Source: Heterobilharzia americana
Lineage: Eukaryota; Platyhelminthes; Trematoda; Strigeidida; Schistosomatidae
Reading direction: 5' to 3'
Assembly: GCA_944470555.2 (NCBI GenBank)
Contig: OX104129.1
Span: 52,299,998-52,363,997 of the forward strand
DNA length: 64,000 bases
How positions within the stretch are numbered: position 1 is the stretch's first letter; the number at the start of each line of letters is the position of its first letter. Both the position numbers and the translations under genes were made by a program. Positions 9,620 through 21,659 of the stretch are shown piece by piece. A model generated the notes under the pieces. It was not told the DNA's origin and made no database searches. It saw only the letters and a program-made list of their open reading frames with translations.

Positions 9620-10640
9620 AGGTTAATTTAGTGCCCTCTAATCAAAGTACGGAATCACAATCTTTTGAAGGAATTCTTTAACGTCTGTTATTGGAGAGAC
9701 TGAGATCAATGTGAATAATGTTCAATGTAGTAACATAATTTTGTTGACCAATTTTTATCACATGTTGCTATTCTGATGTTTCACCAGATACTTAACTATT
9801 TATTGTGGAAATATTCTTGAAATTCTTACTCAGAAGACCACTTTCAGGAAATTTACATTTTATCACCAGCTTGTTGTTCAAAGTGAAATTAATAGAAATT
9901 TAAACAGTGAAATTCCTCATAAACTTTTTATCACTATATGAGCAACCGAAAATGGTGGCTATTCATATTCAACAGTTTAACTGCGTAACACAAAATAAAA
10001 TGCGAAATATCTTATGCTGATATGAAGATATCATCGGATTCCGGTGTTAATGGATTCTAATAGTGGGTTTTCCTCTTGGTATTTCGCAAAGTTGTTAAAA
10101 AGACATTCTCAATAAAGTAGATCTGTGTTGTTTCAGACCTTCTGTTTATCTGCAGACTAGCCAAAATATTGCTGGGTTTAATGCATAAGACATACAAACG
10201 AGTGAACCAAGACGAATGAGTCAAAAGTTTCCAGGACAAATCCAAGTTAACGTTTATTCCTTGGATCAATTATGATGTTGGTAAATAGGTGCTCAACATC
10301 TGAAGCTCCTGCATTCACACTTGGCAAAGTAAGTTGAAGGTATCTTTCAATTGGTGCACAGATAATTAGCTGTGGATCCCTAAATTTTTAATTATGGGGT
10401 CCGCTTAAGATATATCAAGGTCAACATCAGTAATACTTCTCCTATTAAGATAATTTTGCGTTATATATGTTGGCTTTTTAGTTTCTGTATGTTGTACGTT
10501 AAATTATAAATTCGATTCTATCTTAAAGGACTTGTTATACGTCTTACTGTGGCTAATGTTATATTCCTTCCACTGTTATGAAGCGTAAATTTTAGTCAGT
10601 TAGAATTATGAACATCTTTCTGACAATCTTCTATTCTTCA
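9620..10640. other. AT-rich spacer, nothing recognised
   Basis: Between the 5' end of B1 and the 5' end of the A3 mosaic. No frame with recognisable motifs, no long repeat and no RNA gene seen. Confidence 0.5.
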
Positions 10641-11105
10641 TGCAGACCGATAGGTACTTGGACGTTGTGGTCAGGCTTGCATATCACAGTGAATACATGC
10701 TTGTTCCCTCGAATTGTTACCAAACCATAAAAAACAATGGATAGTCAAAAGCAGTTATCTTTATTGCATAAATTTTTTGTATCATGATCAGGATCCGAGG
10801 GCGACGTCAAACCAGTAATTGGCTGGCTATGGGATAGCAATAAACTGTTTCCTTCTGAAGACCAGTATGAGGAGACTTTAGGAAAGGTTGAACCTGAAGA
10901 TACCACACCCCCCTCTACTCAAGCGGGATACCGCTGCCAACGATCTGGTTTCATAGCGAGCTTCAAAACTAGAAAACCGAAATCCCAAACTTCTAGAAAG
11001 GTTGTGTGTGACCAGCTTACAGGAGATGTCGCTTGAACTCTCTGGACATCCAGCACTTATCAGTCCAACTCCTACGGCTAACTAAATAAGAAGTCGCTTT
11101 CAACA
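10640..11105 (+). promoter_or_regulatory. Family A 5' UTR (A3)
   Basis: Similar, with gaps, to the minus-strand stretch 30,300-30,745 (A2) and to 20,650-21,165. Shared landmarks are ACGT-GTGGT..GGCTTGCATATCA at the start, CTTGTTCCCTCGA, an ..AGGGCGA.GTC.. block and the GGGAAG-GTCA-CC stretch near 11,115. Non-LTR 5' UTRs carry internal promoters, so promoter activity is plausible but only inferred. Confidence 0.55.
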
Positions 11106-11111
11106 ATAAGT

Positions 11112-12690
11112 GGTTGGGAAGCGTCAGCCACCCTCACAACTCTATCAGCACTCGATTTCCTTCAGATCACTATCAACCTTCCCCACCATTGCCTTCTAAT
11201 CTTTCCTCATGCCTGTATGTCAATACTCTTACACCGCTTTCTATTTCGTCTAGCTCTACAGCCCTACGGTACGATTCGAGTTTCCAGAATAACGTCCCGT
11301 CTCCTGAAGCTGCACCCTACACTACATGTTGGAGCTTTCAATGTCCGTACCCTGCATCAAATCAGCCAACAAGCTTCCCTAGCCTAAACTGTAGCAACTC
11401 GGGCCATAGATGTGTGCTGTGTTTGTGTGACACGCATAAAGGACATAAGTGTGGCTACTCATTTAACCTCACCCGGCCAAAACAAGAAATATGCAATTTT
11501 CAACTTTCAAGTTTCTAGAGATTCGATGGTTAGTTCTCTCGGTCATGTAGCTGTAGGTAAAGCAATAGGTGCTGAGATAGGAGGTGCATTGCTCTACTGG
11601 ATCCCAGTGGACAGTTGCCTGAGTCCTGTAGTAATGATCGATTTAGAGAGGACTAGAAATAACAGTGAAACTCACTGCTTTCTCTTTGTAATCTTTACTT
11701 GAGCACCCACTGACTACAGTTTTGAAGAAGTGAAGTGAATGATGGACTCTACTGAAAGCTATCTAGCCTGGTCCAAACGTTCAGAAATAGTTATTGTTGC
11801 AGGTAATTTCAATGCACAAGTGGGCGCGTTTAATCAGACAGAAGGATACTTACGTGGCACTTTCGGAATCCCGACTGAACTAACAGATAACGGATATTGC
11901 CTACTTCAACCGTGCTCAAACGACCATAAGTTTCTTGCCAGCTCGAACTTCCGACATAGAGAGAGATGTTGTCTACCGACCCCAAATCACCGATGGAGAC
12001 AAATATCTCTGGAGAGGGTCGGTGGGAGATTGCTACTTCTTCGGGAGCACGTGGTTGTACAACGATTGCGAATCGGTTCGAGTACACATATCTGCACCTG
12101 AGTGGACGTAGAACAACTATGGTCACAAGACAGTTGTGAGTGCAGCTGGACAATGAGAAGACTTGAGATGCTTTCGATGAGAAATTGGCTAGACAGTTAT
12201 TGGAACAGAGCTAGATTAGTCATACAGCATAAGCCTGGTGCCATCTCCATCTCACTGTGAAAACAAAGTTGAAGGCCGTAACCGACTCTCAGAGAGTGGT
12301 TAAGAAAATTCAGTGGATATCAGTAGCTTCTTCTGATGTAATGGTTGCACGCAAAAACATCCCTGCAGGTTCCAAGCACAATGAGGAACGGAAACAACTC
12401 AAATGCAAACTGACTAGCAGTCCATACAATGACCGTAAGCAGTGGTGGGTAGAGAAGGCCAAGGAGATGGAAAAAGCAGTGAAGATAGGCTATAGTAGAT
12501 CGTTATTTAAGCTGATCAAGGAGACCGGGGCGAAAATCTCAATGGTTGGTGAGACGATAGCACATAAGGTTGAATGGAAGGATTCACGCGCAAGAGAAAC
12601 GACTGGAACGACGGATGAAACACTTCGACGAGCAGTCAAACTGGCCCCCAGTTAATATTCCGTTGCTCACTATCCAGTCAGATCTTGAGT
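11112..12690 (+). pseudogene. A3 endonuclease and linker (broken)
   Basis: Reads a leader (11,114-11,400), then ATRAIDVCCVCVTRIKD (frame 11,412 on). Unlike A1 and A2 it keeps the frame through this join, showing that A1/A2 lack one base here. Next come LGHVAVG..GAEIGGALLYWIPVDS and VIVAGNFNAQVG (11,739-12,101), then the linker frame 12,257-12,655. The catalytic Glu position in CETR is Val here (CVTR), and the SDHA motif is lost. It is nonfunctional. Confidence 0.7.
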
Positions 12691-13650
12691 AAAACGTTGA
12701 GATAGGGTTTCCAATTCTTGTCGAAACCTGCAGGTGACCTGAAACGATGATGATTAGCAAGTCCACATCGGTAACGTAATGTCAGGTGTAAAGTTTTAGG
12801 GAGGTGGAGAAAGTCAGTCGATGAGATAATTAACCATCATCGACTCAGGTGGCTGGGACATCTGTTACGCATCCATAGTCACCGCCTGACTCATAGCTAA
12901 AGTAGGTTCACAGTGAAAAATGGATTATGGTAGCCAGACTAAAACATGGCGTCAGTGCATGAAGTCACTGAGTGTTGATCTGGGTCATTTGGGGAGATGT
13001 AGACTAACCAGTTGAGGTCCACCTAACAACAGAAACTAGTGGTTGGAGACTCTAGGTGAAATAGAATCGATATCATTGGAGCAGATGTATCCACACTTTA
13101 TCTTCATTTTAACCACAGAACTGCATTCAGCATTTTCTCATGCCTATTGTCTCTGTTTTACTTATCCGCAGCTGTCCTACGGTAAAATCGATCTGCACAA
13201 GATTTAATTCTAGGCAGTTGTGTGATTTCCAGTTGTTGGTTGTTTTAAGAATGTATGAAGTCATGTTTAATTTTTAAGCAAGGACCTATCATACCGGTGA
13301 TCATTTTCTGTACAATACTCGCTAGTGACAACAGTTTGCTGCTGTAATGGACTGTTCATCAACTCATTTGACTTTGTAACTGAACAACTAGGAGCAATAA
13401 CCCACTGGCCTGAGCTTTCATTTTGATGATAGAATTGAGGTAGTTGTTGGGAAAAGTATTGCTGAAAGCAGAATTGGAAGTTTCTCGTCGAAACATTAGG
13501 CATTGTGCCAGTTTTGGAGCATAAAAGTGAATTGTTTTGTCGATTAGCGGCATGTTGCATTTCATCATGTGACTTGGAAATGTAAGTGTAGCTGGAGTGA
13601 AGACTTAAATTTCAACAAATGAAATACATTTTTGGAAACAGACTCATTTT
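11814..13650 (+). repeat. Duplicated segment R2 (twin of R1)
   Basis: Near-identical to 2,279-4,115 at an offset of 9,535. I see only TT/CC near 2,335 versus 11,870 and G/T near 3,475 versus 13,010, and no indels. Here the segment sits in context within A3 (endonuclease upstream, RT resuming at 13,651), so this locus is the better candidate for the source. Confidence 0.88.
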
Positions 13651-13654
13651 TCCA

Positions 13655-14720
13655 GTTTTGCGTCTCTGTCTAAGGTCCTAGGTTTTATAATCATTACTGG
13701 TCTGAGTGGACCTGGCGATTCGCAAATCTGAGAAAAACAGACAGGCTTCGGAGCTGGCATTGAATGTGCGGACAGGATATTCTTCCTCCAGCAGGTTCTT
13801 GAACGTAGACACCGTCGACGCCGCACAATATTAGTTTTATTTGTTCAGTCGAACTCCATCGATCCATAGATCTTTTAGCAGTGTTTTTCATCTTAGAAAT
13901 TGTCCCGGAAGTTAATGATTCTGTTGAATGCTTTGTACTCAGATACTCATTGTCGTGTTAGAGTCTATGGTGAGTCACCAAGCTAGTTGTGTACATCGTG
14001 TGGTGTCCGTCATGGATGTCCACTATCTCCATTCCTATTCATTTCTATCACAAACATACATGTAGTGGTCTGCCCTCTCGTCATTTGACTTCATTGGAAG
14101 TTATTTTATCACACTAGGATTCTTGGTGCATCTGGAGTAGACAGATGACATATTCCTGTTAGCTGAAGATGCATAGTCTACTGGACAGCTTGAGTGGCCA
14201 GCTGTGAATGGCTGGAATGGGTCTCTCGCAACCTAAATGAAAATTGCTGCTTCAGCACTTGTCTTCAGAGGTGCTCTAGCTAACAATAAGTAAAATGGTT
14301 GAGTCCATTGACCACTTTACTTACGAGGGGAGTCAGATTACCCGTGGTGGCTCATTGAGGGACGAATGCTCGACTGATGCTTGCCAACCTACACTGTCTT
14401 TGGCGTAACCGGAATATCTTATTACCTTCTGGGTGTTGTGTGCACTCTGCTGCAGTTGTGTGTTCTATTCTGTCTCTGTTAATCATGGTCACTAAAGGTA
14501 GAGGACATAAGAAAGCTTCAAGTGTTCGACCTCCTTTGTCAACGTAACATATTACGTGTACCCTGTTGTCTCTCTGTCAGTAATTCAGACCTGGAACATA
14601 GAGTTTTGTAGAGGAGAGGGAAGCCAGCTGATGAGGTCGTGAACATTCATCAACCGAAGTGGCTAGGGCATATGTTAGGTATGTCTAGTTGTCTTTTGTC
14701 ACTTTACGCATTGTTAGCAG
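13655..14720 (+). pseudogene. A3 reverse transcriptase and C-terminal end (broken)
   Basis: Plus-strand translation with stops gives KVLGFIII.GLSG, CADRIFFLQQVLERRH, LLNALYSD and GVRHGCPLSPFLF (motif B, near 14,005). These match A2's SKILSSIILRRLSG, CIDQIFTLRQVLEHRH and GVRQGCPLSPFLF in order. Further on, SWSLKVEDIRKLQVFD near 14,495 matches A2's TWPLEVEDMRRLQVFD. Motifs A and C are mutated beyond recognition. The RT begins directly at the R2 right edge. Confidence 0.65.
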
Positions 14721-15974
14721 CCTGAAGAAATGTTGCTGGTGGCTAAACGACAGTATACTCAGTCCCTGAAATCTTCTATTGTCAGTCCGAGGTGTGTGGG
14801 TTAATGCAGACTTCTCGTTTGGTCTCCGCGTGACAACGTAAGCAGGTCATTAAAGATTCTTCACGACATGCCTTGGCATCTGTGCATGTGGTTTAGATGT
14901 AACCATACCTTTTTCTTTCTTGACTATTTTACTGAACAGTACTTTTGTTGCTGCTTATTCTTATCTTAATCTTATGACTGCTTCCATAGCTCCTGACTTC
15001 TTGGTTCTCTGTTGTGTTACTTTTCAACTTATTGCTTTGCTGGTTGATGTGCTGATATGAGTTGTTGTAACTTGGACGGTTACGCAGTATTGCTTGATTT
15101 TGTGTTGATGTTATGTATCCATCTGTCTCTGTGTTCATCAAGACCTTGAAGTCTGGGATTCTGCTGCCGAACAAGTTTGTTAAATTTTGTGTCACTAGTC
15201 CTATAGATCATAATACGATTTTCTGTCTATAACATTTCTTTTATGCGAAATGAATGTTTCCTCCGTATTGTGCAAGTTAAGTTTTGGCTTGTTTGTGGAT
15301 ATTCTTACAGCTTTATAGTCTTTGCAATATTGTTTCAGTAGTTCATAACGATGCAAGCGGTGTCATCAAATTTCTGTTTTTTTGTTCATGAAGTTGAAGT
15401 AAGAATATTACGTAACACAACTCTGGTTCGAATTAAAGCTGAACGCCCTATCTTTGCCCAAATAAGTAGTCATCTGTTTTAAGCAATGATGATGTGATAT
15501 CCTTTTTCGGCTTTGGTCCAGTCGAAGTTCTCAAAGCCACAACGTCAAAAAATGCAGTTATTTCATCGTTGTCCAGTTAAGTGTATGATTTTTCGTAAAA
15601 CTGATTTGGAGATTAGAAATATTGATCACAGGATTCTGTTAATCGTATTAGTTTCCTGTGGATTTCTCGAGATTGATAGGAATAGTTGCAGACTGGTGTC
15701 TGATATGTTTGGGTTTGTTATGCCAAAAAAGTTGTGGAAGAAGGTGTCATCTAGACTTATTTGGTTACTGTTATTGGTTTTCGATCTACTTCCCTTTGAA
15801 AAGTTTCCTTATGGTTTATCTGGTGTGTGGTTAGGATTTGTTGTATGCAGCTGATATATAGTATTTTCTTGACTCTTGATTCTCAGCTTTCTTTGTATGG
15901 ATTTCTCAATCTGGTTCAGATATATGTAATAGGCAATGACCCACATATACTATGTAGCATAAGCTCAGTTTTCC

Positions 15975-16060
15975 AGACCGCAATAGGAGGATCAAAATTG
16001 GAAGCCAACATTCTTTGTTTAAGGGCCGAGTGCTTGCGTCATTGAGCCACAACTCTGTGG
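15975..16060 (-). repeat. Weak tRNA-like (SINE head) remnant
   Basis: On the minus strand GTTGTGGCTCAATGACGCAAGC resembles a tRNA 5' half with an A-box, but the B-box position is degenerate (GGCTTCCAATTTTGATCC). The GTGGCTCA phrase recurs in the better SINE heads at 4,271 and 37,6xx-37,9xx. Low confidence. Confidence 0.25.
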
Positions 16061-16744
16061 CTAGTTTAGTGAGCCCTCTATATATTGGTTATATTGGTTG
16101 TATAACGATTTTGTTTAATTTTTCAGTCTTCGTAAGACCTTTTGTTTTTGAGTTGTGTATGCTGGTTTTTCTACTTGACCATCAGGGCGACGTATTTTGC
16201 AAATTCCTTGTTCAATGCCTTCATTCCCTCTTAAGTGATGGTTATAAGGCAGTTAAAAAATTTGTCTTTGAGGCTTTGCTAGTGCAGTAGAAAGAAGAAT
16301 TTTCGTTTTTGATTTTAGCTGCGTTGACATTTTCACCACTCTATCATCCGTCTTTTCTTCAGTATTTACTTTATCGTTCCGATCAACTTCTCCCTAAAAG
16401 CCTGTCTTATATTTTACACCATCCACTTGTTCTTGTAACGAAAATGTTCCGTGTTGATGGCTGAGAGTACTTTTTGACTTTATGGATGTGGATGACGTGT
16501 TGGTATTTTCAAACTAGTTGTGAATGTATATCACTGTAAACTTTATCATTCATTCTTCACATTTTTCAACTGACGTCTATGCACTTGAGCAGTCGATTAC
16601 TAGTCTGTGCGTGAGGCTGGTTGGTGGGACATGTTGACAGAGACAATGATGGTGAATAGATTATTGTTATCTAGAAAGTACCTGGATATTTATAATGTCT
16701 ATTTGCGAAAAATAGTAGGTGCATTGTGCTCTTGCAATTCTGAA

Positions 16745-16761
16745 TTATATATATATATATA
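16745..16761. repeat. (AT)n microsatellite
   Basis: A short alternating TA run followed by a GA run. Confidence 0.85.
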
Positions 16762-17294
16762 AAGAGAGAGATCTTGTGTTGAAGCGGTAGTGTATTCACT
16801 GGAGGTAATAGTTCTATTTATGATCAAGTCATAATTTCCGATGCGTCGTATGAACATCAAATTCAGTAATAATCGAAAAAATTGGCTAGTAAATATCTAT
16901 GAAGTGACCAACAGAATTTTCGATATCATCGACCTGACGGGCGACTAGAGAAGTTCGATGGTTTTCTATCCAATGCTTGAAGCAATGGTAAAAGCATTGA
17001 GACGTCTGAAGCGCAAGTATGCTGAAAGATCATTCACACAGATCAAGCGTTTAATTACCGAATTGAAAAGATCTAATCATAAAGTAGGAGTGCCTTTGAA
17101 GTCCATATTACCTACCTCTAGAATAAGCAGTCAGGTTTCTTCATTCTGGGTGAATAGGTAGTTTCTAAATAAAATAAGTTAACGTAACTGGTTACTTCAT
17201 TAGTTTCTAGAGTGGCCTTAGAGTCACTCCAAAGTAGTTATTTATAAGTGTTATTTAATAAAAGAATTTCATATCCAACAGTTTGATATAGCTT

Positions 17295-17350
17295 TTAGTG
17301 ACAGTATTATTTACTGGATAACGTTAGAAGCATAATTTACTGCTTACAAC
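17295..17350 (+). repeat. Dispersed repeat, copy 1
   Basis: Shares a core of roughly 55-60 bases with 43,812-43,870 in the same orientation: ACAGTATTATTTACT.GAT.ACGTT, then AGCATAA.TTA.TGCT. The family is unknown. Confidence 0.45.
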
Positions 17351-19483
17351 CAAAGTTTAACCTTGCTTAAGTGACTGATACTCACATATATTAGAATATT
17401 GGTCGAATGTTTTATCTAGGCACTTTAACTGTCAATGATATTGCGACTTCGACTACTTTATTTTTATGGTCACTGAGAACACTACCTCTAGATTTTATAA
17501 ACTTCAGGATCAAAATTTGACTTCTAGTGGTAATCCGAATACCTGCAATTGGAAAAACGACAGAAGTGAGCTTCATACATGTTTCATTGATTTTTTTCTG
17601 AATAACAAGATTCACAGAAAAAGGAGATCATCTTAGTTTCACGACTTTTAGGCTGCAAACAATCTAAAGTAGATTTAGAATTTATTAAAATCAGGAAAAT
17701 TTTCGCGTGCTACAGTAGGAAAATCAGTGGTAGTACTTGTAGACGGAATAAGCAGATTGAAGTGAAGGTTGTCAACAGTATGAATGATAAGAACATTTTT
17801 CCTTCATTTATAACCGTTGAGAAAGGAGATCTTTAAGTTTAACCTGAGGTTATAAAAATGACACTATTCATAATAAAAACAAACGAATGTTATATTGCGA
17901 AAGGCATTTCGGACATTAGACAATAAAATATGGAAAGAAACAATAGAGCAGTGATGTTAAGCTCGTAATTACCAAATCATGCTAAGGTCGTTAATGTCCC
18001 CCTTTGTACATATAGATTAAATCTCAGAAGTTTTATAACTACGGATTTAATAAAACGAACAGAAATTGAGGTTGTTTGTTGTTTTGTTATTTTAAAGACC
18101 GTAGGTATGTTCACGTTGTATTCTTCATCTGTCATTTGTAGTCTTATAGAATGTTTAATTGTTACCCATTCAGCCTTACATTCTCAGATTCAGAGAAAGA
18201 AAGGGAATTCCAACTTCTTGTCGTTCCAGTTTACTTTTAAATTTCTTAAATACAGTTGGAGGTGACATAAGATTTGTACTTCATAAATATCAACTAGTAC
18301 TACGTAGAGAAATTAGTCTTGTGGCTGGATGAGTCGTACCAAGGGAAACCTGTAACCTTCCACTAATCTCTACAAAAACTACCAATCCTTTATGCATCAA
18401 CCGAATAAACACGTGTTTCTTCCCAACTGTGATCACATTCTTCCTTTTAATCTGTATTATAGAATGCCTCTTATAAAGTTCTTCGTAGTTTCGCATTTCT
18501 GCAGGTACTTCTCGAAAAGAGCTAGGTTATCTATTTTTCCTGTGTGAAGATATCCCACTCCAAAGCAATTGCATAATAATGACAGAAACCTGGACCTTTG
18601 TTCCTCCGAAAACTTTCCAAGGAATCTATTATTATTATTATTGCAGCAACTTTTGTTGGATTGTGATGTTAGTAACGACAGCATATTTACTCGCTTTGAT
18701 TACTTCTGTATTTTTTCTTTTAAATGAACTGTTTTTTTACATCTATTTCAAGTTAACTTAATTTATATATCTATGGTTATTTATTTACTGGCTTATTACT
18801 GAACTTTCGTATTCCCACCTACAACTGATGTTTATTTGTTGCGTAACGAGCTGTTTACATCTAAACAACTAGATTCACATTAATTCTAATCCGGATGTTA
18901 ATCGTTGGATAGAGTTTAGTATATGGTACACGATTTTGATATTGTAAGGATTGATTCCGTATTGTTTACGGTATAACTTCTCGAACTTAGTTTATCATGT
19001 ATATTCTCTCTCTTCTTTGTGTTATGGGCAGTGGAATTTTCAAATATCTAAGAAGGGTGCTGAATTCTTCGTAATGCGTTTATTTGGTGTGTGATAAACC
19101 TGGTGAACAAACCAATATGGGAGTAAAATCTACCACAGTGCCAAAGCTTTACTTTTGTCAAGTAAAGTCGCTGAGTTTGTTGAAAATTTAACTAAAGTAT
19201 GTATTCTCCGAATTTTTTTTCTGAGTTATGAAGCGACTTTTCCAAAACGGTGATAATTCTGGGAAGATTTTGATGTTAAAGTCACATTTGTCAGTAAAGG
19301 AGAAAATATTTGTGTTGAATTAAGTGTTCAAAAATTACCGTGTTAAACGAAAAATCAGCTGGAAAATTTCACTGTAACGAAGATTAACAAAGTGTTGTTT
19401 TCTCTCAACTCATTGGTTTGATCTCGATACTTTTCTTGTCATTCTAGACGAAATCATCAGTCCACACTTCATGGAGAAATGAG

Positions 19484-20600
19484 CTATAAAAAAATTCTCT
19501 GCAATTCGTTTAGTAGACTGTCCTGAAGACGGTGGATGTAATCGGTTGTTTCTCTTTTAATGTCATTGTCTGAACACGTATTTCGATTTGCTGTCTTGCT
19601 GACCTGAACTCTAACTTCGTATCTTGTGATCGTTATTGGGTGACAGATTGGGTCAACGTCAATATGCCTATTGATTGCTAACTTGTTCAAGTACCAAGGT
19701 TATTAAAATTCTCTCTCATTCTAAGTATTTCCCCTATCCAAGATTTTTACATTTTCTTAGTCAAATTCGCATCCATAATTGTCTGCACGTGTTGATATGA
19801 GCGAAGATGTACCATGTCACTTTAGTTCTGATTCCTGTTTCTGAATACAAATGGGAAGATAGTGATTACATCAGTTGGTTTTGTACATAACATTCAACAT
19901 GGCTTCCATTTCTGTTGTGTCTTCTGGCCTGCGTAATATAGAGTGAAGTAATTTCGTAGGTTTTTTAGCTACAGAGATTCCTAAAGGTTTCAATAATCTA
20001 GTTTCAATCCCCAAGACGTTCTTAATGTTTAGTAGGACGATCCATCTGTTTGTTTTCAGGGTTGACGTTTTGGTTGTCCACAATTTGACAAACGTCTTCC
20101 TATGAAATTGCACGGATACTCGTTCTCCTGAATGATAACCACTAAATAATTCCTACACTAGGCTGATGTATTACAGTGTCTTTTCGCTCTTTTGAATGAT
20201 GCTTGTACGCAACTGATTTTATGTTTTGTAAGATACGATCAATGTGAGATGATTTTCTGTAAACTTAAGTTTCCAATTTTTCCTTAATCGGTTCTAATGA
20301 TCGGAGAGTGTGCGAATGCAAGTTTGTGATTTGCTTCATTTTTACTCGCGAATTTGATGTAGTCGAAAAAGGTTGTTGATTGATTGATTGACTTGCAGGC
20401 ATTTTCCAATTTCTTTTTCTTTTGACAATAACAGACATGTTATCTACGTATCACAACCATAGTTTTCTTTTGATTAGTGGCAGCATGATAGCTCCCAACT
20501 TTTGCATTAACGCCTTTGTAACCAGACCGATATAAGTAATCCCAGTGATATTCCTCTCGTCTGTTTGTACAGTTTACCGCTGAATTGGAGATATGTTTTA
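19484..20600 (-). mobile_element. Penelope-like element remnant, 3' half
   Basis: Minus strand. Near 20,450 the RT catalytic block reads KLWL.YVDNMSVIVKRKR (YVDD mutated to YVDN). Then follow ENEYPCNFI..RL (near 20,115) and, in frame 19,871-20,113, GIETRLLKPLGISVAKKPTKL and ILRRPED, the connector before the nuclease. The end frame 19,484-19,690 reads NKLAINRHIDVDPICHP, typical of the C-terminal tail. The GIY-YIG block itself is not legible. I infer Penelope-like from this motif order; stops throughout. Confidence 0.65.
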
Positions 20601-20649
20601 AGACAAACTAATTGATTCTGTCACATTTGGATATCTCAAGCTATAACTG

Positions 20650-21165
20650 TAACCTTGATGTGATGACTACGCTTGGATATCACAATGAACCAACCAATTA
20701 TTTTGATGGGACCCTTGTTCCCTCAAGGTTCTATCATGCCAGAAAAATAAGTTGGATAATGGCAAGACAAAAAGTGAAAGTTTTGGTGTAAATGTCTACG
20801 CTATGATTGGGGTCTGAGGGCGTAATCGTACTACTGGCTGGACGCGGTTTTAACAGCAATGCTACATGGATGCTGGGTACCCAATGAGAAGGAGGGTGAT
20901 TAGAAAAGGTCGACCCTAAAACCAATAAACTCTCCTGCCCTCCGACACATCGGTACTGGCGACATAGTTTCGAAGTCAGATTCGAGAAAAGCGAACTAAA
21001 ATCTCAAACTTCCATAGCGATCGTGTATGGTCGCTCTACAGTAAATGTCGCATGCGCTCCGTGGTTACCCACCAATTTTTAATCCAATTTCTTTTACAGA
21101 CGAGTCAAGAGGAAATAGTCTTTCATGATACAGGCAGCCGGGAAGTGTCAACCGTTTGCATGCTT
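20650..21165 (+). mobile_element. Solo family A 5' UTR fragment
   Basis: Similar to the 5' UTRs of A2 (30,300-30,745, reversed) and A3 (10,640-11,105). It opens with CCTTGATGTG.TGACTACGCTTGGATATCA and contains CTTGTTCCCTCAAGGTTCTA, CTATGATTGGGGTCTGAGGGCG, TTAGAAAAGGTCGACC, and at the end GCAGCCGGGAAGTGTCAACCG, the junction to the coding leader. No coding region follows. Non-LTR copies usually lose the 5' end, so a copy that keeps only the 5' end is unusual. Confidence 0.6.
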
Positions 21166-21659
21166 ACTGTGGTACGAAATTAAACATAACCTTTATGAAC
21201 TTGAATAGCGCAATGCTAACACCGTTTGGAGAATTAGATGATGTCATTTGTTGCATAAGGCTTTCTCCAGCTACGAAGAACCTGAATAAATAAGTAAATA
21301 ATCGCTGTAACCATCATTGACACGCTTTATATGGAGCGTTTTTAAGATACCAGTTAATGTTTTAAAAGTTAGGAAAAAATAATAATTCAGGATACATTGG
21401 AAGTTGAGGTAACAACTCTAGTCAAACTATATAAGGGTTATATAAGACAAGTGAGGAATGTTTACTAATGAGTCAGATAAGGTTAGAAGTAGATAGTAGA
21501 GAATGCATAATCGCATGAAATTATAATGTTAATCAAATGAAAAGTGGGTGAGATAGGACTCTCGCAATAATAACATATACGGTAGTAATTATACGCCGAT
21601 AAACATAAATATGGATATGTACTCATAATTGTATTAGGAATACTTTTAGGAAATTAACA

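Larger units (their letters stand above)
10640..14880 (+). mobile_element. Family A mosaic copy A3
   Basis: A plus-strand family A copy. The 5' UTR (about 10,640-11,105) resembles that of A2. The endonuclease and linker follow (11,110-12,690). A block of 3'-end sequence lies in the middle (12,690-13,650), then RT (13,655-14,320), then a C-terminal region (14,450-14,720). The order is not that of a normal element: a 3' end sits before the RT core, so a second family A piece was inserted or the copy was rearranged. Stops are frequent throughout. The segment 11,814-13,650 is the duplicate R2. Confidence 0.75.
14900..19470. other. AT-rich stretch without recognised gene
   Basis: Several frames of 60-113 codons occur (for example 15,513-15,854 and 16,958-17,161), but none shows a family motif, and codon use does not stand out. 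The stretch contains a weak tRNA-like segment (15,975-16,060), a short AT run (16,745-16,761), a dispersed repeat (17,295-17,350) and a TTA run near 18,630. Confidence 0.45.

Noticed and set aside
14620..14660. CTGATGAG near 14,630 as a hammerhead core
   Set aside because: It lies in the C-terminal coding block of family A, and no GAAAC or stem III follows.
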